The position numbers and the translations under genes are program-made. Shown here in pieces: positions 38,157-47,489 of a stretch of 64,000 nucleotides of DNA. Origin of the DNA: Pacificibacter marinus (GTDB lineage: Bacteria; Pseudomonadota; Alphaproteobacteria; Rhodobacterales; Rhodobacteraceae); NCBI RefSeq assembly GCF_018860665.1, contig NZ_JAHKPK010000062.1, forward strand, positions 62,001-126,000, read 5' to 3'. The first letter of the stretch is position 1. Every line of letters begins with the position of its first letter. The notes below the pieces were generated by a model. It saw only the letters and a program-made list of their open reading frames with translations, ran no database searches and was not told where the DNA came from.

Positions 38157-38702
38157 ATGATCCTTATAATTCTCGGTGTGCTGCTATGGAGCGGCGCGCA
38201 TTTATTCAACAGATTTGCGCCTGATGCACGGGCAAAACTAGGCAGTAAGGGCAGAGGCATTGTGGCAGTTCTTTCGATCCTTGCCATTGTCTTGATGGTC
38301 GTCGGATATCGCAGTGCTGATGGGCCTGTGTTTTGGGGGCGGACTGCGGCGCTGGTTGGCGTTAATAATCTGTTGATGCTTTTGGCTATCTACCTTTTTG
38401 CTTCAAGCGGCGCGAAAACATGGATCACGTCTAAAATTAAAAACCCGCAATTAACAGCTGTGAAAGTCTGGGCGCTAGCGCATCTGTTGGTGAATGGCGC
38501 GCTGGAAGACATTGTGTTGTTCGGTGGCATGATGGCTTGGGCGGTAGTGACCGTGATCGTGCTGAAGCGCAGCGGTGTGGTGCCTGCGCCTTATGTGCCT
38601 GTTGCTGCCAAAAAAGAAATCACCGCTGCTGCAATGACCGTTGTTGTCACTGTTGTTGTGATGGGGATTCATGCGGCGCTTGGCGTGACACCTTGGGGCT
38701 AA
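38157..38702 (+). CDS. NnrU family integral membrane protein
   Basis: A 181-residue membrane protein with five or six hydrophobic segments and the NnrU start ILGVLLWSGAHLFNRFAPDAR, including the family's conserved histidine. NnrU was first seen in denitrification loci but is common in bacteria without them, and its function is unknown. It begins three bases after the mcl2-like stop and is followed by DUF1737 and mch, so it is co-transcribed with ethylmalonyl-CoA pathway genes. Confidence 0.85.
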   Translation: MILIILGVLLWSGAHLFNRFAPDARAKLGSKGRGIVAVLSILAIVLMVVGYRSADGPVFWGRTAALVGVNNLLMLLAIYLFASSGAKTWITSKIKNPQLTAVKVWALAHLLVNGALEDIVLFGGMMAWAVVTVIVLKRSGVVPAPYVPVAAKKEITAAAMTVVVTVVVMGIHAALGVTPWG

Positions 38703-38712
38703 GGAGCTGATT

Positions 38713-38916
38713 ATGAAAGCTTATCGACTTTTGACGGCCGACGACACCTCTGAGTTTTGTCACAAGGTGACTGAGGCATTGAGTAAGGGATGGGATCTCT
38801 ACGGAGATCCCGCCTATGCCTATGATGCGGCGAACGGAACAATGCGGTGTGCCCAAGCCGTGACCAAAGATGCCGAGGGAGACTATTCCCGCGACGTCAA
38901 ACTGGGGGCCCTTTAA
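38713..38916 (+). CDS. DUF1737 small protein
   Basis: A 67-residue protein with the DUF1737 pattern: MKAYRLLTADDTSEFCHKVT then LSKGWDLYGDPAYAYD. The domain is small and of unknown function, widespread as a stand-alone protein. A strong SD AAGGAG precedes the ATG. It sits between nnrU and mch in an apparent operon. Confidence 0.85.
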   Translation: MKAYRLLTADDTSEFCHKVTEALSKGWDLYGDPAYAYDAANGTMRCAQAVTKDAEGDYSRDVKLGAL

Positions 38917-38947
38917 CCGAGGGGCCTCGCATGCGGAGCTTGTACAG

Positions 38948-39979
38948 ATGAAGACCAATTCGGGACGTTTCTTTGAGGATTACGCGGTAGGCCAAGTGAT
39001 CGAACACGCCGTGCCGCGCACTTTGTCTGGGGGGGAGCGGGCGCTTTATCACGCGCTTTATCCCGCACGTCACGCATTGTATTCATCTGACGAGTTCGCA
39101 GAAAGTTGTGGCTTGATGGCCGCGCCGATGGACGATTTGATCGCCTTTCATACGGTATTTGGTAAAACGGTCCCAGATATCTCGCTTAACGCTGTGGCCA
39201 ACTTGGGCTATGCCGAAGGGCGGTTTTTGAAACCTGTTTTTGCTGGCGATACCCTGCGGTCTGTGTCCGAAGTGATTGGTGTTAAACAAAACTCGAACGG
39301 CAAATCAGGTGTCGTTTGGGTGCGTACCAAAGGCCTTAATCAGCATGGTGAGACCGTGTTGGAATTCGTACGCTGGGTCATGCTGCGTAAGCGCAACCTT
39401 GATGCCCCTGCGCCCGAGACGGTTATCCCGCAACTGAGCAGCGTTGTTGACCCAAGTTTGCTTGCATTACCTCAGGGGCTTGACTTTCTGCGTTATGGTT
39501 TTGGTCTCGCGGGCGAAGAGCATCGTTTTGCAGATTATGAGATCGGCGAAAAGATCGATCATGTGGATGGCGTGACGATTGAAGACGCCGAGCACATGAT
39601 GGCGACGCGGCTTTGGCAGAACACCGCGAAGGTACATTTCGATGCGACCAACCGCGCCGATGGCAAGCGTCTTATATATGGGGGGCATGTGATTTCCATT
39701 GCGCGGGCCCTGTCATTCAACGGTTTGGCAAATGCGCAGATGATTGTGGCGATCAATGGCGGGTCTCATGCCAACCCCTGTTTTGCGGGCGATACGGTAC
39801 GGGCGTGGTCCGAAGTGTTGGATAAGGCCGAAACGCGCGCCCCAGGTGTTGGTGCTGTACGATTGCGTTTGGTTGCTGTCAAAGATGGTGCGCCTGAGTT
39901 TGCCCTGAAAGATGAAGTGGGGAAATACCACGAAGGCGTTCTTTTGGATCTTGATTATTGGGCACTTATGCCGTTGTGA
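38948..39979 (+). CDS. mch: mesaconyl-CoA hydratase (MaoC family)
   Basis: A 343-residue double hotdog protein with two MaoC-type halves, the length of the characterised mesaconyl-CoA hydratase. It begins SGRFFEDYAVGQVIEHAVPRT, and the second half carries RFADYEIGEKIDHVDGVTIEDAEH and GGHVISIARALSFNGL. It hydrates mesaconyl-CoA to beta-methylmalyl-CoA in the ethylmalonyl-CoA pathway. ATG 38948 is preceded by GGAG; an in-frame ATG at 38870 lies inside DUF1737. ccr and ecm of the same pathway lie 10 kb away. Confidence 0.93.
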   Translation: MKTNSGRFFEDYAVGQVIEHAVPRTLSGGERALYHALYPARHALYSSDEFAESCGLMAAPMDDLIAFHTVFGKTVPDISLNAVANLGYAEGRFLKPVFAGDTLRSVSEVIGVKQNSNGKSGVVWVRTKGLNQHGETVLEFVRWVMLRKRNLDAPAPETVIPQLSSVVDPSLLALPQGLDFLRYGFGLAGEEHRFADYEIGEKIDHVDGVTIEDAEHMMATRLWQNTAKVHFDATNRADGKRLIYGGHVISIARALSFNGLANAQMIVAINGGSHANPCFAGDTVRAWSEVLDKAETRAPGVGAVRLRLVAVKDGAPEFALKDEVGKYHEGVLLDLDYWALMPL

Positions 39980-40259
39980 TGAATCAAAGTGGGGTGGAAT
40001 GTCGCTTCACTTTGCAGGATTCCATTTGCTTTTTTGAGTGCGAGGCCATCTAAAACCAACAATAATAGTCGGAAAATTTGTGACCGCATTTTGTGATCAC
40101 GACAAAATATTTGTGATCACATAGGTGAGAAATCTGACTTTTTTGCCCGAAATAGGGCGAATTTTATACTGAGTTAGCGCTGACAAAGGATGACTCTGTC
40201 CTAGAATTTGGTACAACGATCCGGAAACGTCGCAGCATCATTCGTAAAAGGAAAACGCC
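39980..40259. promoter_or_regulatory. sdh operon promoter region with GntR- and LacI-type sites
   Basis: Two TGTGATCAC sites lie at 40092-40101 (last base differs) and 40112-40121 (exact TGTGATCACA), centres 20 bases apart; a weaker TTGTGACCGC lies at 40078-40087. GTTAGCGCTGAC at 40173-40184 is one base from the LacI-type site at 3214-3225. The order, distal GntR-type and proximal LacI-type, suggests dual control of succinate dehydrogenase. Confidence 0.7.
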
Positions 40260-40649
40260 ATGGCTGATGTGAACCGAGGCAATCGCCCTCTGTCGCCCTT
40301 TATGATCGGGCCATATTATCGCCCGCAGATGACTTCAATTTCGTCCATTATGGTCCGCATCACGGGCATTGCGTTGCTCGGAGCGGCGCTATTGGTTGTG
40401 TGGTGGCTTTTGGCTGCTGCAACATCTTCATCATACTATGATGTGGTCAACGGTTTGCTGACCTGCTGGTTTGGCGATCTGATTATGTTCGCAGCAACTT
40501 GGGCGCTTTGGTTTCATGTGCTTGGCATGGTGAGACACGCGATTTGGGACTTTGGATACTGCATCGAAGTTGCGATTTCCGAAAAAATGGGTTGGGGCAT
40601 GTTTATCGGTGCTTCCATCCTGACCGTCATCACAGCGATTGTGGTATAA
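40260..40649 (+). CDS. sdhC: succinate dehydrogenase cytochrome b556 subunit
   Basis: A 129-residue membrane anchor with three hydrophobic segments and the heme/quinone motif WFHVLGMVRHAIWDFG. The N-terminus has the family-like RPLSPFMIGPYYRPQMTSISSIMVRITG, including the quinone-site Ser/Arg region. It anchors the SdhAB catalytic part to the inner membrane and passes electrons to ubiquinone. It is the first gene of the sdh operon, with SD AAAAGGAAAA. Confidence 0.95.
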   Translation: MADVNRGNRPLSPFMIGPYYRPQMTSISSIMVRITGIALLGAALLVVWWLLAAATSSSYYDVVNGLLTCWFGDLIMFAATWALWFHVLGMVRHAIWDFGYCIEVAISEKMGWGMFIGASILTVITAIVV

Positions 40650-40661
40650 GGAGAGCCCATA

Positions 40662-41033
40662 ATGTCATTTATCACTGATCGTAAACGCGCTGTAGGTCTT
40701 GGCGCTGGTGGCCATGGGGCCGATCACCACTGGCAACGTATGGTTGCCTCTATCTGCTTGGCTATTCTTGTTCCGCTTTTTGTTTTTACATTCGGCTGCG
40801 CGCTGGGTGGTACATATGGTGATGTCACCGCGTATTACAGCCGCCCGTTTCCTGCGATTGTTGCAGGGCTGACATTGATTGTTGGCATCCCACATCTCAT
40901 GCGCGAAGCAAATGTCGCCGTGGAAGATTACGTCGGCGGAACCAAACGCCAACTCACAATGATTGCTGTGAGCGCGTTTTCCTACACGCTTCTGGCCACT
41001 GGCCTTTTCGCCCTCGTCAAACTCGCGCTGTAA
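40662..41033 (+). CDS. sdhD: succinate dehydrogenase hydrophobic anchor subunit
   Basis: A 123-residue second membrane anchor with three hydrophobic segments and the conserved HHWQRMVAS stretch near residue 20 that begins the first helix. It pairs with SdhC around heme b. It starts 12 bases after sdhC behind a strong SD (AAGGAGAG). Confidence 0.94.
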   Translation: MSFITDRKRAVGLGAGGHGADHHWQRMVASICLAILVPLFVFTFGCALGGTYGDVTAYYSRPFPAIVAGLTLIVGIPHLMREANVAVEDYVGGTKRQLTMIAVSAFSYTLLATGLFALVKLAL

Positions 41034-41045
41034 GGAGCACACCCC

Positions 41046-42854
41046 ATGGCAGCAGCTTATGAATATGAAACACACGACTACGACGTCGTTGTGATCGGCG
41101 CTGGTGGCGCTGGCTTGCGTGCGACCCTCGGCATGGCCGAGCAAGGTCTGCGCACCGCTTGTGTGACCAAAGTTTTCCCAACCCGTTCGCACACTGTTGC
41201 CGCACAAGGTGGTATCGCCGCCTCTTTGGGCAACATGGGTCCAGACAGCTGGCAGTGGCATATGTATGACACCGTCAAAGGGTCTGACTGGCTCGGTGAT
41301 ACAGACGCTATGGAATACCTCGCCCGTGAAGCGCCCAAAGCGGTTTACGAGCTTGAGCATTACGGCGTGCCATTCTCGCGCACAGAAGAGGGCAAAATCT
41401 ATCAGCGTCCATTCGGTGGTCACACCACTGAATTTGGCGAAGGCCCGCCCGTTCAGCGCACCTGTGCGGCCGCTGACCGTACCGGTCACGCGATTTTGCA
41501 CACGCTTTACGGACAATCTTTGAAGAACAACGCTGAGTTCTACATCGAATACTTTGCTATCGACCTCATCATGTCTGAAGACGGTCAATGTCAGGGTGTT
41601 GTATGCTGGAAGCTCGACGACGGCACCATGCACATCTTTAACGCTAAGATGGTTGTTTTGGCGACAGGCGGCTACGGCCGCGCTTACTTCTCAGCCACAT
41701 CTGCGCATACCTGTACAGGTGATGGCGGCGGTATGGTCGCTCGTGCTGGCTTGGCTTTGCAGGATATGGAATTCGTGCAGTTCCATCCAACGGGTATCTA
41801 CGGCTCTGGCTGTTTGATCACTGAAGGCGCGCGCGGCGAAGGCGGCTATCTGACCAACTCCGAAGGCGAACGCTTTATGGAGCGTTATGCGCCAACCTAT
41901 AAAGACCTTGCCCCACGCGATTACGTGTCACGGTCTATGACCATGGAAATCCGCGAAGGTCGTGGTGTTGGCGAAGAGGGCGATCACATCCACCTCAACC
42001 TGTCACACTTGCCACCTGAAGCGCTTGCTGAACGTCTGCCTGGTATTTCTGAATCCGCGAAAATTTTTGCGGGCGTGGATGTTACTAAGGAACCGATCCC
42101 TGTTTTGCCAACGGTGCATTACAACATGGGCGGCATTCCAACCAACTATTGGGGCGAAGTGCTTAACCCAACCGCAAAAGATCAAAACGCTGTTGTGCCA
42201 GGTCTTATGGCTGTGGGCGAAGCGGGTTGTGCCTCTGTTCACGGTGCGAACCGTTTGGGGTCTAACTCTTTGATCGATCTCGTGGTCTTTGGCCGCGCTG
42301 CTGCGATCAGAGCGGGCAAAACCGTTGACGCGGATGCACCAAATCCAGTGCTCAACCAAGCCTCTATCGACAAAGCCTTTGACCGTTTCGACGGTCTGCG
42401 CAATGCGAATGGTGCTATCAAGACTGCTGAATTGCGCCTTGAGATGCAAAAAACCATGCAAGCCGACGCGGCTGTGTTCCGCACAGACAAGACGCTGAAA
42501 GAGGGCGTCGAAAAGATGACTGCTATTGCGGGCAAAATGGGTGATTTACAAGTCACCGATCGTAGCCTTGTGTGGAACTCTGACTTGATGGAAACGCTGG
42601 AACTTGCCAACTTGATGCCAAACGCGATGGCGACCATCGTCGGTGCGGAAGCGCGCAAAGAATCTCGGGGTGCGCATGCCCATGAGGATTACCCCAAGCG
42701 TGACGATAAAGACTGGCGCGTGCATACAGTCGCGCATGTTGATGGCAATAAGGTTGAACTGTCGCACCGTGAAGTGGTCAAAGCACCTTTGTCCACCGAA
42801 GCAGACGGTGGGATCAGCCTCGAGACCATCGCACCAAAAGCGCGGACATTCTAA
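41046..42854 (+). CDS. sdhA: succinate dehydrogenase flavoprotein subunit
   Basis: A 602-residue flavoprotein, full length. FAD-binding [14 protein letters not shown] lies near the N-terminus, the FAD-linked histidine is His49 in [11 protein letters not shown], and the substrate and catalytic regions [11 protein letters not shown] and [18 protein letters not shown] are intact. It oxidises succinate to fumarate. The stop TAA overlaps the next ATG by one base, so the small lipoprotein gene that follows is translationally coupled. Confidence 0.97.
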   Translation: MAAAYEYETHDYDVVVIGAGGAGLRATLGMAEQGLRTACVTKVFPTRSHTVAAQGGIAASLGNMGPDSWQWHMYDTVKGSDWLGDTDAMEYLAREAPKAVYELEHYGVPFSRTEEGKIYQRPFGGHTTEFGEGPPVQRTCAAADRTGHAILHTLYGQSLKNNAEFYIEYFAIDLIMSEDGQCQGVVCWKLDDGTMHIFNAKMVVLATGGYGRAYFSATSAHTCTGDGGGMVARAGLALQDMEFVQFHPTGIYGSGCLITEGARGEGGYLTNSEGERFMERYAPTYKDLAPRDYVSRSMTMEIREGRGVGEEGDHIHLNLSHLPPEALAERLPGISESAKIFAGVDVTKEPIPVLPTVHYNMGGIPTNYWGEVLNPTAKDQNAVVPGLMAVGEAGCASVHGANRLGSNSLIDLVVFGRAAAIRAGKTVDADAPNPVLNQASIDKAFDRFDGLRNANGAIKTAELRLEMQKTMQADAAVFRTDKTLKEGVEKMTAIAGKMGDLQVTDRSLVWNSDLMETLELANLMPNAMATIVGAEARKESRGAHAHEDYPKRDDKDWRVHTVAHVDGNKVELSHREVVKAPLSTEADGGISLETIAPKARTF

Positions 42855-43177
42855 TGCTGCGGGCTGTTGGTCTTATCACACTCACCTTTGCGCTCAGTGG
42901 ATGTTTGTCCACTGACGCCTTGGTGGAAGCTTCCGCTCAATCGGCAGCCAAAAGCGTCATCAAGTCTGTGATTGCAGACAAATTGCCTGGCGTTGATGTC
43001 GATGACGCGGTGGACTGTGTGGTGGACAATGCCACAACAGACCAAATCGTTGATATTGCCAAAGCGGCCGTGACTGGCATTGATGACAGCACAGTCAGCA
43101 CTGTTACATCGATTGCGACGCAGCCAGATACAATCTCGTGCATCGCGCAATCGGAACTGAGCAGCTTGCTCGGATAG
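42854..43177 (+). CDS. small predicted lipoprotein inside the sdh operon
   Basis: A 107-residue protein with a lipoprotein signal ending in the lipobox LSGC (Cys17), so the mature protein would be anchored in a membrane on the periplasmic side. The mature part is acidic and alpha-helical looking, with VIADKLPGVDVDDAVDCVVD and three more cysteines. I do not recognise a family. Its ATG overlaps the sdhA stop by one base, and sdhB begins nine bases later, so it is an integral cistron of the operon. A role in Sdh assembly or stability is speculative. Confidence 0.8.
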   Translation: MLRAVGLITLTFALSGCLSTDALVEASAQSAAKSVIKSVIADKLPGVDVDDAVDCVVDNATTDQIVDIAKAAVTGIDDSTVSTVTSIATQPDTISCIAQSELSSLLG

Positions 43178-43186
43178 GAGAGATTT

Positions 43187-43966
43187 ATGGTACAACTAAC
43201 TCTGCCGAAGAACTCAAAGATCACCACTGGTAAAACTTGGCCAAAGCCCGAGGGCGCGACCAATGTACGCAAGTTCCAGATCTACCGTTACAATCCAGAC
43301 GCGGGCAAGAACCCAAGCGTGGACACATATTTTGTCGATATGGACAAATGTGGTCCGATGGTTTTGGACGCGCTGATCAAGATCAAAAACGAAATCGATG
43401 CAACACTCACATTCCGCCGGTCTTGCCGTGAAGGCATCTGTGGCTCATGTGCGATGAATATCGACGGCATCAACACTCTGGCCTGTATTTACGGCATGGA
43501 TGAGATCAAAGCGGATGTGAAAATCTATCCTTTGCCACATATGCCAGTGGTCAAAGACTTGATCCCAGATCTGACGCATTTCTACGCGCAGCATGCCTCG
43601 ATCATGCCTTGGCTCGAGACCAAAACCAACAAGCCAGCCAAAGAATGGCGTCAATCCATCGACGACCGCAAAAAGCTTGATGGCCTTTATGAATGTGTGA
43701 TGTGTGCCTGTTGTTCCACATCTTGCCCATCTTACTGGTGGAATGGTGATAAATACCTCGGGCCAGCAGCGCTTTTGCATGCTTACCGTTGGATCATCGA
43801 CAGCCGTGACGAGGCAACAGGCGAGCGCTTGGACGACTTGGAAGATCCGTTCAAACTCTACCGTTGCCACACCATCATGAACTGTTCCAAGACTTGTCCA
43901 AAGGGTTTGAACCCAGCGAAAGCCATCGCGTCTATCAAAGGTATGATGATCGAGCGGACCCACTAG
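43187..43966 (+). CDS. sdhB: succinate dehydrogenase iron-sulfur subunit
   Basis: A 259-residue ferredoxin-type subunit. The [2Fe-2S] cluster ligands are Cys80, Cys85, Cys88 and Cys100, and the C-terminal motifs [13 protein letters not shown] and [17 protein letters not shown] carry the [4Fe-4S] and [3Fe-4S] clusters. It relays electrons from FAD to the anchor quinone site. SD AGGAGAG precedes the ATG and a Rho-independent terminator follows. Confidence 0.97.
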   Translation: MVQLTLPKNSKITTGKTWPKPEGATNVRKFQIYRYNPDAGKNPSVDTYFVDMDKCGPMVLDALIKIKNEIDATLTFRRSCREGICGSCAMNIDGINTLACIYGMDEIKADVKIYPLPHMPVVKDLIPDLTHFYAQHASIMPWLETKTNKPAKEWRQSIDDRKKLDGLYECVMCACCSTSCPSYWWNGDKYLGPAALLHAYRWIIDSRDEATGERLDDLEDPFKLYRCHTIMNCSKTCPKGLNPAKAIASIKGMMIERTH

Positions 43967-43992
43967 AGCGGTTAAAATACATAGATTTTGAG

Positions 43993-44020
43993 AAGCCCTG
44001 CATATTGCGGGGCTTTTTTT
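43993..44020 (+). terminator. Rho-independent terminator of the sdh operon
   Basis: AAGCCCTGC (43993-44001) pairs with GCGGGGCTT (44007-44015) with one T-G wobble, followed by seven to eight T. It ends the sdhCDAB transcript. Confidence 0.9.
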
Positions 44021-44114
44021 ATGCGTGCCCTTTGTATGTCTAGCAATATATTCCGTACCTTGACCCCAAGGGGCTGCACGGACATTGTGCCGGAAATAAT
44101 TGGTGAGGACTGGT

Positions 44115-45569
44115 ATGCGCGACTCTATAGGAATTCGATTTTTGATTGTGGGTCTATTGACCCTTTTGATGTTTATCCCTTTGTTTTTCGTTTCGGAAAT
44201 TGTGCAAAGCCGTAAATATTATTCCGAAGATACCCTGCGCGACGTCGGGCGCGAATGGGGCGGTGAACAAGTGATCTCGGGGCCCGTGTTGGTTGTGCCT
44301 GTTGAAGAAACGGTTGATCAAACGTCTTCTGAACAAGTCGTCGATCCGATCACAAATGAAGTGAAGATGGATGAAAATGGCCAAGCCATTTTCAAGCAAG
44401 TCACGCGCCGTGTAACGGTGAAACGCGATCCTATTTATGTCTATCCAAATGCCTTTGATGTGAAAATTGCGACTCAAACCCAAGTGCGGCACCGCGGAAT
44501 TTTCAATGTGCCAGTGTACCAAGCTGACATGACCGTTGCCTTTGATTTCCCAACCGATTTGATCGTGGATATGGCTGTGAACGAAGAAGTCATTCTATGG
44601 GATGACGCCGCGATGGTGGTCGATATTTCCAACAATGCCGCATTGCGGGGGGTGGCTGTGCTGACCATTGATGGCAGCGCATACCCCCTTGAACCCATTG
44701 CCTCGTCAGAGCGCCGTGCGGGGATCACAGCGGACATTGGTGACCCTCGCGAGGGGACATCCTATGATTTGCACCTTGGTCTCAATGGCGCGCAATCGTT
44801 GATGATCGCACCCGTCGGGCGTCAAACATCGGTCGCGGTGACTTCCGATTGGGCCAGTCCGAGTTTCAGCGGGGCATTTTTGCCAGATGGCTCTGACATT
44901 TCTGATGCAGGATTCTCGGCACGTTGGACCATTCCACATCTCGCACGTACCTTGCCGCAATTGTCTCGTGATAACTATACAAGCACGCTGCGACGCGACA
45001 TGGCCTTTGGGGTTGAATTTATAGAACCCAATGATTTTTATCAAAAATCCTACCGCGCCGCCAAATACGCGATCCTGTTTATTGCGTTGACGTTTTTGAC
45101 GGTATTGCTGATTGAAAAAGGCACCAAACGCCCCGCGCATCCGGTGCAATATTTGCTCATTGGTTTGGCGCAATCCATTTTTGTGTTATTGATGGTGGCC
45201 TATTCCGAGCAGTTTGGTTTTGCTATTGCCTATGCTATTTCCGCTGGTGCGACGATTGTCTTGCTGACCTTCTTTGGGCATTTCGGATTGAACCTTGGCA
45301 AGCGCACTGCTGTTTTGGCGTTGATGCTTTTGGTGCTTTACGGCGTGCTGTATCTGATTTTGCAATCCGAAGATTTCGCATTGTTGGCCGGTGCGACACT
45401 CGCCTTTGTAGCCTTGGCTGCGACGATGTACTTTACACGAAACGAAGATTGGTACGGGCCTGAGGGCAAAGGTATGTTTGCCAAAAAAGTCAAAGTGCCA
45501 GCCCCTGAAAGTATCGAAGCAAAAGCTGCCCGAACGGCGGCTGCGAAGGCGGCTGAGGCGCAAAACTAG
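44115..45569 (+). CDS. creD: CreD family inner-membrane protein
   Basis: A 484-residue membrane protein of the CreD family. One N-terminal membrane segment (IRFLIVGLLTLLMFIPLFF) is followed by a large extracytoplasmic domain and then five or six close hydrophobic segments from about residue 310. The C-terminus is cytoplasmic and Ala/Lys rich. CreD overproduction is known in E. coli for colicin E2 tolerance; the molecular function is unclear. No creABC regulators lie nearby. ATG 44115 is preceded by GTGAGG; in-frame GTG/TTG just upstream are less likely. Confidence 0.88.
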   Translation: MRDSIGIRFLIVGLLTLLMFIPLFFVSEIVQSRKYYSEDTLRDVGREWGGEQVISGPVLVVPVEETVDQTSSEQVVDPITNEVKMDENGQAIFKQVTRRVTVKRDPIYVYPNAFDVKIATQTQVRHRGIFNVPVYQADMTVAFDFPTDLIVDMAVNEEVILWDDAAMVVDISNNAALRGVAVLTIDGSAYPLEPIASSERRAGITADIGDPREGTSYDLHLGLNGAQSLMIAPVGRQTSVAVTSDWASPSFSGAFLPDGSDISDAGFSARWTIPHLARTLPQLSRDNYTSTLRRDMAFGVEFIEPNDFYQKSYRAAKYAILFIALTFLTVLLIEKGTKRPAHPVQYLLIGLAQSIFVLLMVAYSEQFGFAIAYAISAGATIVLLTFFGHFGLNLGKRTAVLALMLLVLYGVLYLILQSEDFALLAGATLAFVALAATMYFTRNEDWYGPEGKGMFAKKVKVPAPESIEAKAARTAAAKAAEAQN

Positions 45570-45593
45570 TCCCGCCTTCCAAAAAATAGAGTT

Positions 45594-45623
45594 AGAGCCG
45601 CCAAGCGATTGGCGGCTCTTTGC
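45594..45623. terminator. terminator between creD and the aldo-keto reductase
   Basis: AGAGCCGCCAA (45594-45604) pairs perfectly with TTGGCGGCTCT (45609-45619) around a four-base loop, followed by TTGCGTTT. The genes on both sides converge on it. Confidence 0.82.
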
Positions 45624-45638
45624 GTTTGACCAAAGCAT

Positions 45639-46634
45639 TCAGCAAAAACGTTCAACGCCCACAGTTTGATTGTCAGCATAACGCGCACCGTGTGCCCAAC
45701 CGACAGGCATGATCTGTTCGATCTGGGCAAGGTCTTCATTGGTTAGGCTCAATGTCGCGGCTGATAACCAATCTTGCAGATGCTCTTTTGTGCGCGTCCC
45801 TGGAATGGGGATCACCATGTCGCCAGCCTTCATCGTCCATGCGAGCGCGAGAGCCGTGACACTGATGTTTTTCGTCTCTGCAAAAGCACGTAAAGCGCGC
45901 ACATGTTTCATATTGGCGGAAAAATTGGGTTCTATGAAGCGTGGGTTCACACGCCTGAAATCATGGGCCTCAAAGGTGCTGGGCGTCAAATCAACCGAGC
46001 TGATGACACCGCGTCCAACCGGTGAAAAGGGCACGAAGGCCACGCCAAGTTCAGCACAGGTTTGTAGCACACCCAGTTCGGGTTCACGCGACCAAAGCGA
46101 ATATTCGCTTTGAACCGCGCGTACAGGCATCACAGCATGGGCGCGACGAATGGTTGTGGGGGCCACTTCGGACAATCCCCAGCCGCCAATCAGGCCTTCT
46201 TCAATGAGCTTGCCCATACTTTCGGCAACTTCTTCGATTGGGCGTTCTTGTTCGCGGCGGTGGATGTAGAACAGCTCGACGTGATCACGGTTCAGGCGCG
46301 TCAAAGATGCCTCAAGTTCACTGCGCAAGTAGCCTGTTTCATTGTTGATGCTGCGCGGCGGGCCCGGCACGATGGAGGCTTTTGTCGCCAAAGTGATGTT
46401 CCGCTTGGCGCCGACCTCTTTGAAATAACGGCCTATAATGGTCTCAGAACGGCCCATGCCGTAAATATTGGCTGTGTCCCAAAAGTCGATGCCCGCCTCA
46501 TCGACGGCTGCCAGTGTTTCCATGCTGACCTCGTCATCCGCCGGTCCAAAGAACCCTGCAAAGCTCATCGCTCCAAACCCAAGTGCGCTGACCTCAGGGC
46601 CTGTGTTGCCCAGTTTGCGTTTTGGCATTGTCAT
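45639..46634 (-). CDS. aldo/keto reductase
   Basis: A 331-residue NADPH-dependent aldo/keto reductase. The N-terminal MPKRKLGNTGPEVSALGFGAM, the catalytic region DTANIYGMGRSE with Asp and Tyr, the Lys in LATKASIV, and the His in FYIHRRE complete the tetrad. The C-terminus has the cofactor-binding IPIPGTRTKEHLQ. It belongs to the YajO/PLR-type group; physiological substrate is unknown. SD AAGGAT precedes the ATG at 46634; the ATG two codons further in is an alternative. Confidence 0.9.
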   Translation of the reverse strand: MTMPKRKLGNTGPEVSALGFGAMSFAGFFGPADDEVSMETLAAVDEAGIDFWDTANIYGMGRSETIIGRYFKEVGAKRNITLATKASIVPGPPRSINNETGYLRSELEASLTRLNRDHVELFYIHRREQERPIEEVAESMGKLIEEGLIGGWGLSEVAPTTIRRAHAVMPVRAVQSEYSLWSREPELGVLQTCAELGVAFVPFSPVGRGVISSVDLTPSTFEAHDFRRVNPRFIEPNFSANMKHVRALRAFAETKNISVTALALAWTMKAGDMVIPIPGTRTKEHLQDWLSAATLSLTNEDLAQIEQIMPVGWAHGARYADNQTVGVERFC

Positions 46635-46720
46635 TGGAAAATCCTTATTGCGACTGAAAAAGGTCGCCCAATGGACGACCTCGATATTTTAGATGATGTA
46701 ATCGCGAAGCCAAGCGACAG

Positions 46721-47428
46721 TTATGCAAAGGCGGCTTGCAGTGCGATTTCAACCATGTCGCCGAACGAGCTTTCGCGCTCAGATGAGGGCAAGGCTTCAT
46801 GTGTGATCAGATGATCCGAGACCGTCAAAACAGCCAAAGCGCGCACGCTGTGGCGCGCGGCCAGATTGTACAGTTCGGCGGCTTCCATTTCGACGCCTAA
46901 GATCCCGTGGCGGATCATGATGTCATTCAAATCAGGGCGTTCGTCATAGAACACATCCGACGAATAGATATTGCCAACATGTGTCGTCGTGCCTTTGGCG
47001 CGCGCCGCTGCCACGGCTTTCTCTAGCAGGTCATAATCGGCGCAAGGGGCGAAATTGATTTCTTTGAAGATACCGCGTGATGGCGTTGACAGCGTAGACG
47101 CGGTCATGGCGATGATCACGTCACGGATGTTCACCGCCTCTTGCATGGCGCCACAGGATCCGATGCGGATCAGTGTTTTCGCACCATATTCTGTGATGAG
47201 CTCGTTGGCATAAATCGACAAGGACGCCATGCCCATGCCGGACCCGTGAATGGTCACGGGATTGCCTTTATAGGTGCCCGTGAACCCGAACATGCCGCGC
47301 ACTTCGTTGACCAGTTTCGGATTGTCCAAGAACGTCTCGGCAGCCCATTTGGCGCGATAAGGATCGCCGGGCAGCAAAACGGTTTCGGCGATGTCGCCTT
47401 TGGCAGCGGAAATATGTGGAGTTGGCAT
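46721..47428 (-). CDS. deoD: purine nucleoside phosphorylase, DeoD type
   Basis: A 235-residue trimer/hexamer-type phosphorylase. The phosphate-binding [10 protein letters not shown] and RIGSCGAM, the ribose-binding [10 protein letters not shown] and the catalytic TVSDHL (Asp) are all visible. It splits purine nucleosides into base and ribose 1-phosphate in the cytoplasm. ATG 47428 has SD AAAGGG; the TTG one codon upstream is less likely. It is on the minus strand between ecm and the aldo-keto reductase. A purine-type BMP importer lies about 9 kb away in the same window. Confidence 0.94.
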   Translation of the reverse strand: MPTPHISAAKGDIAETVLLPGDPYRAKWAAETFLDNPKLVNEVRGMFGFTGTYKGNPVTIHGSGMGMASLSIYANELITEYGAKTLIRIGSCGAMQEAVNIRDVIIAMTASTLSTPSRGIFKEINFAPCADYDLLEKAVAAARAKGTTTHVGNIYSSDVFYDERPDLNDIMIRHGILGVEMEAAELYNLAARHSVRALAVLTVSDHLITHEALPSSERESSFGDMVEIALQAAFA

Positions 47429-47489
47429 CAAAGCACCCTTTGTCTGGAGATGTGTTGAGTATAGCTTTGAAATGTCTATGCGCTAGGGG

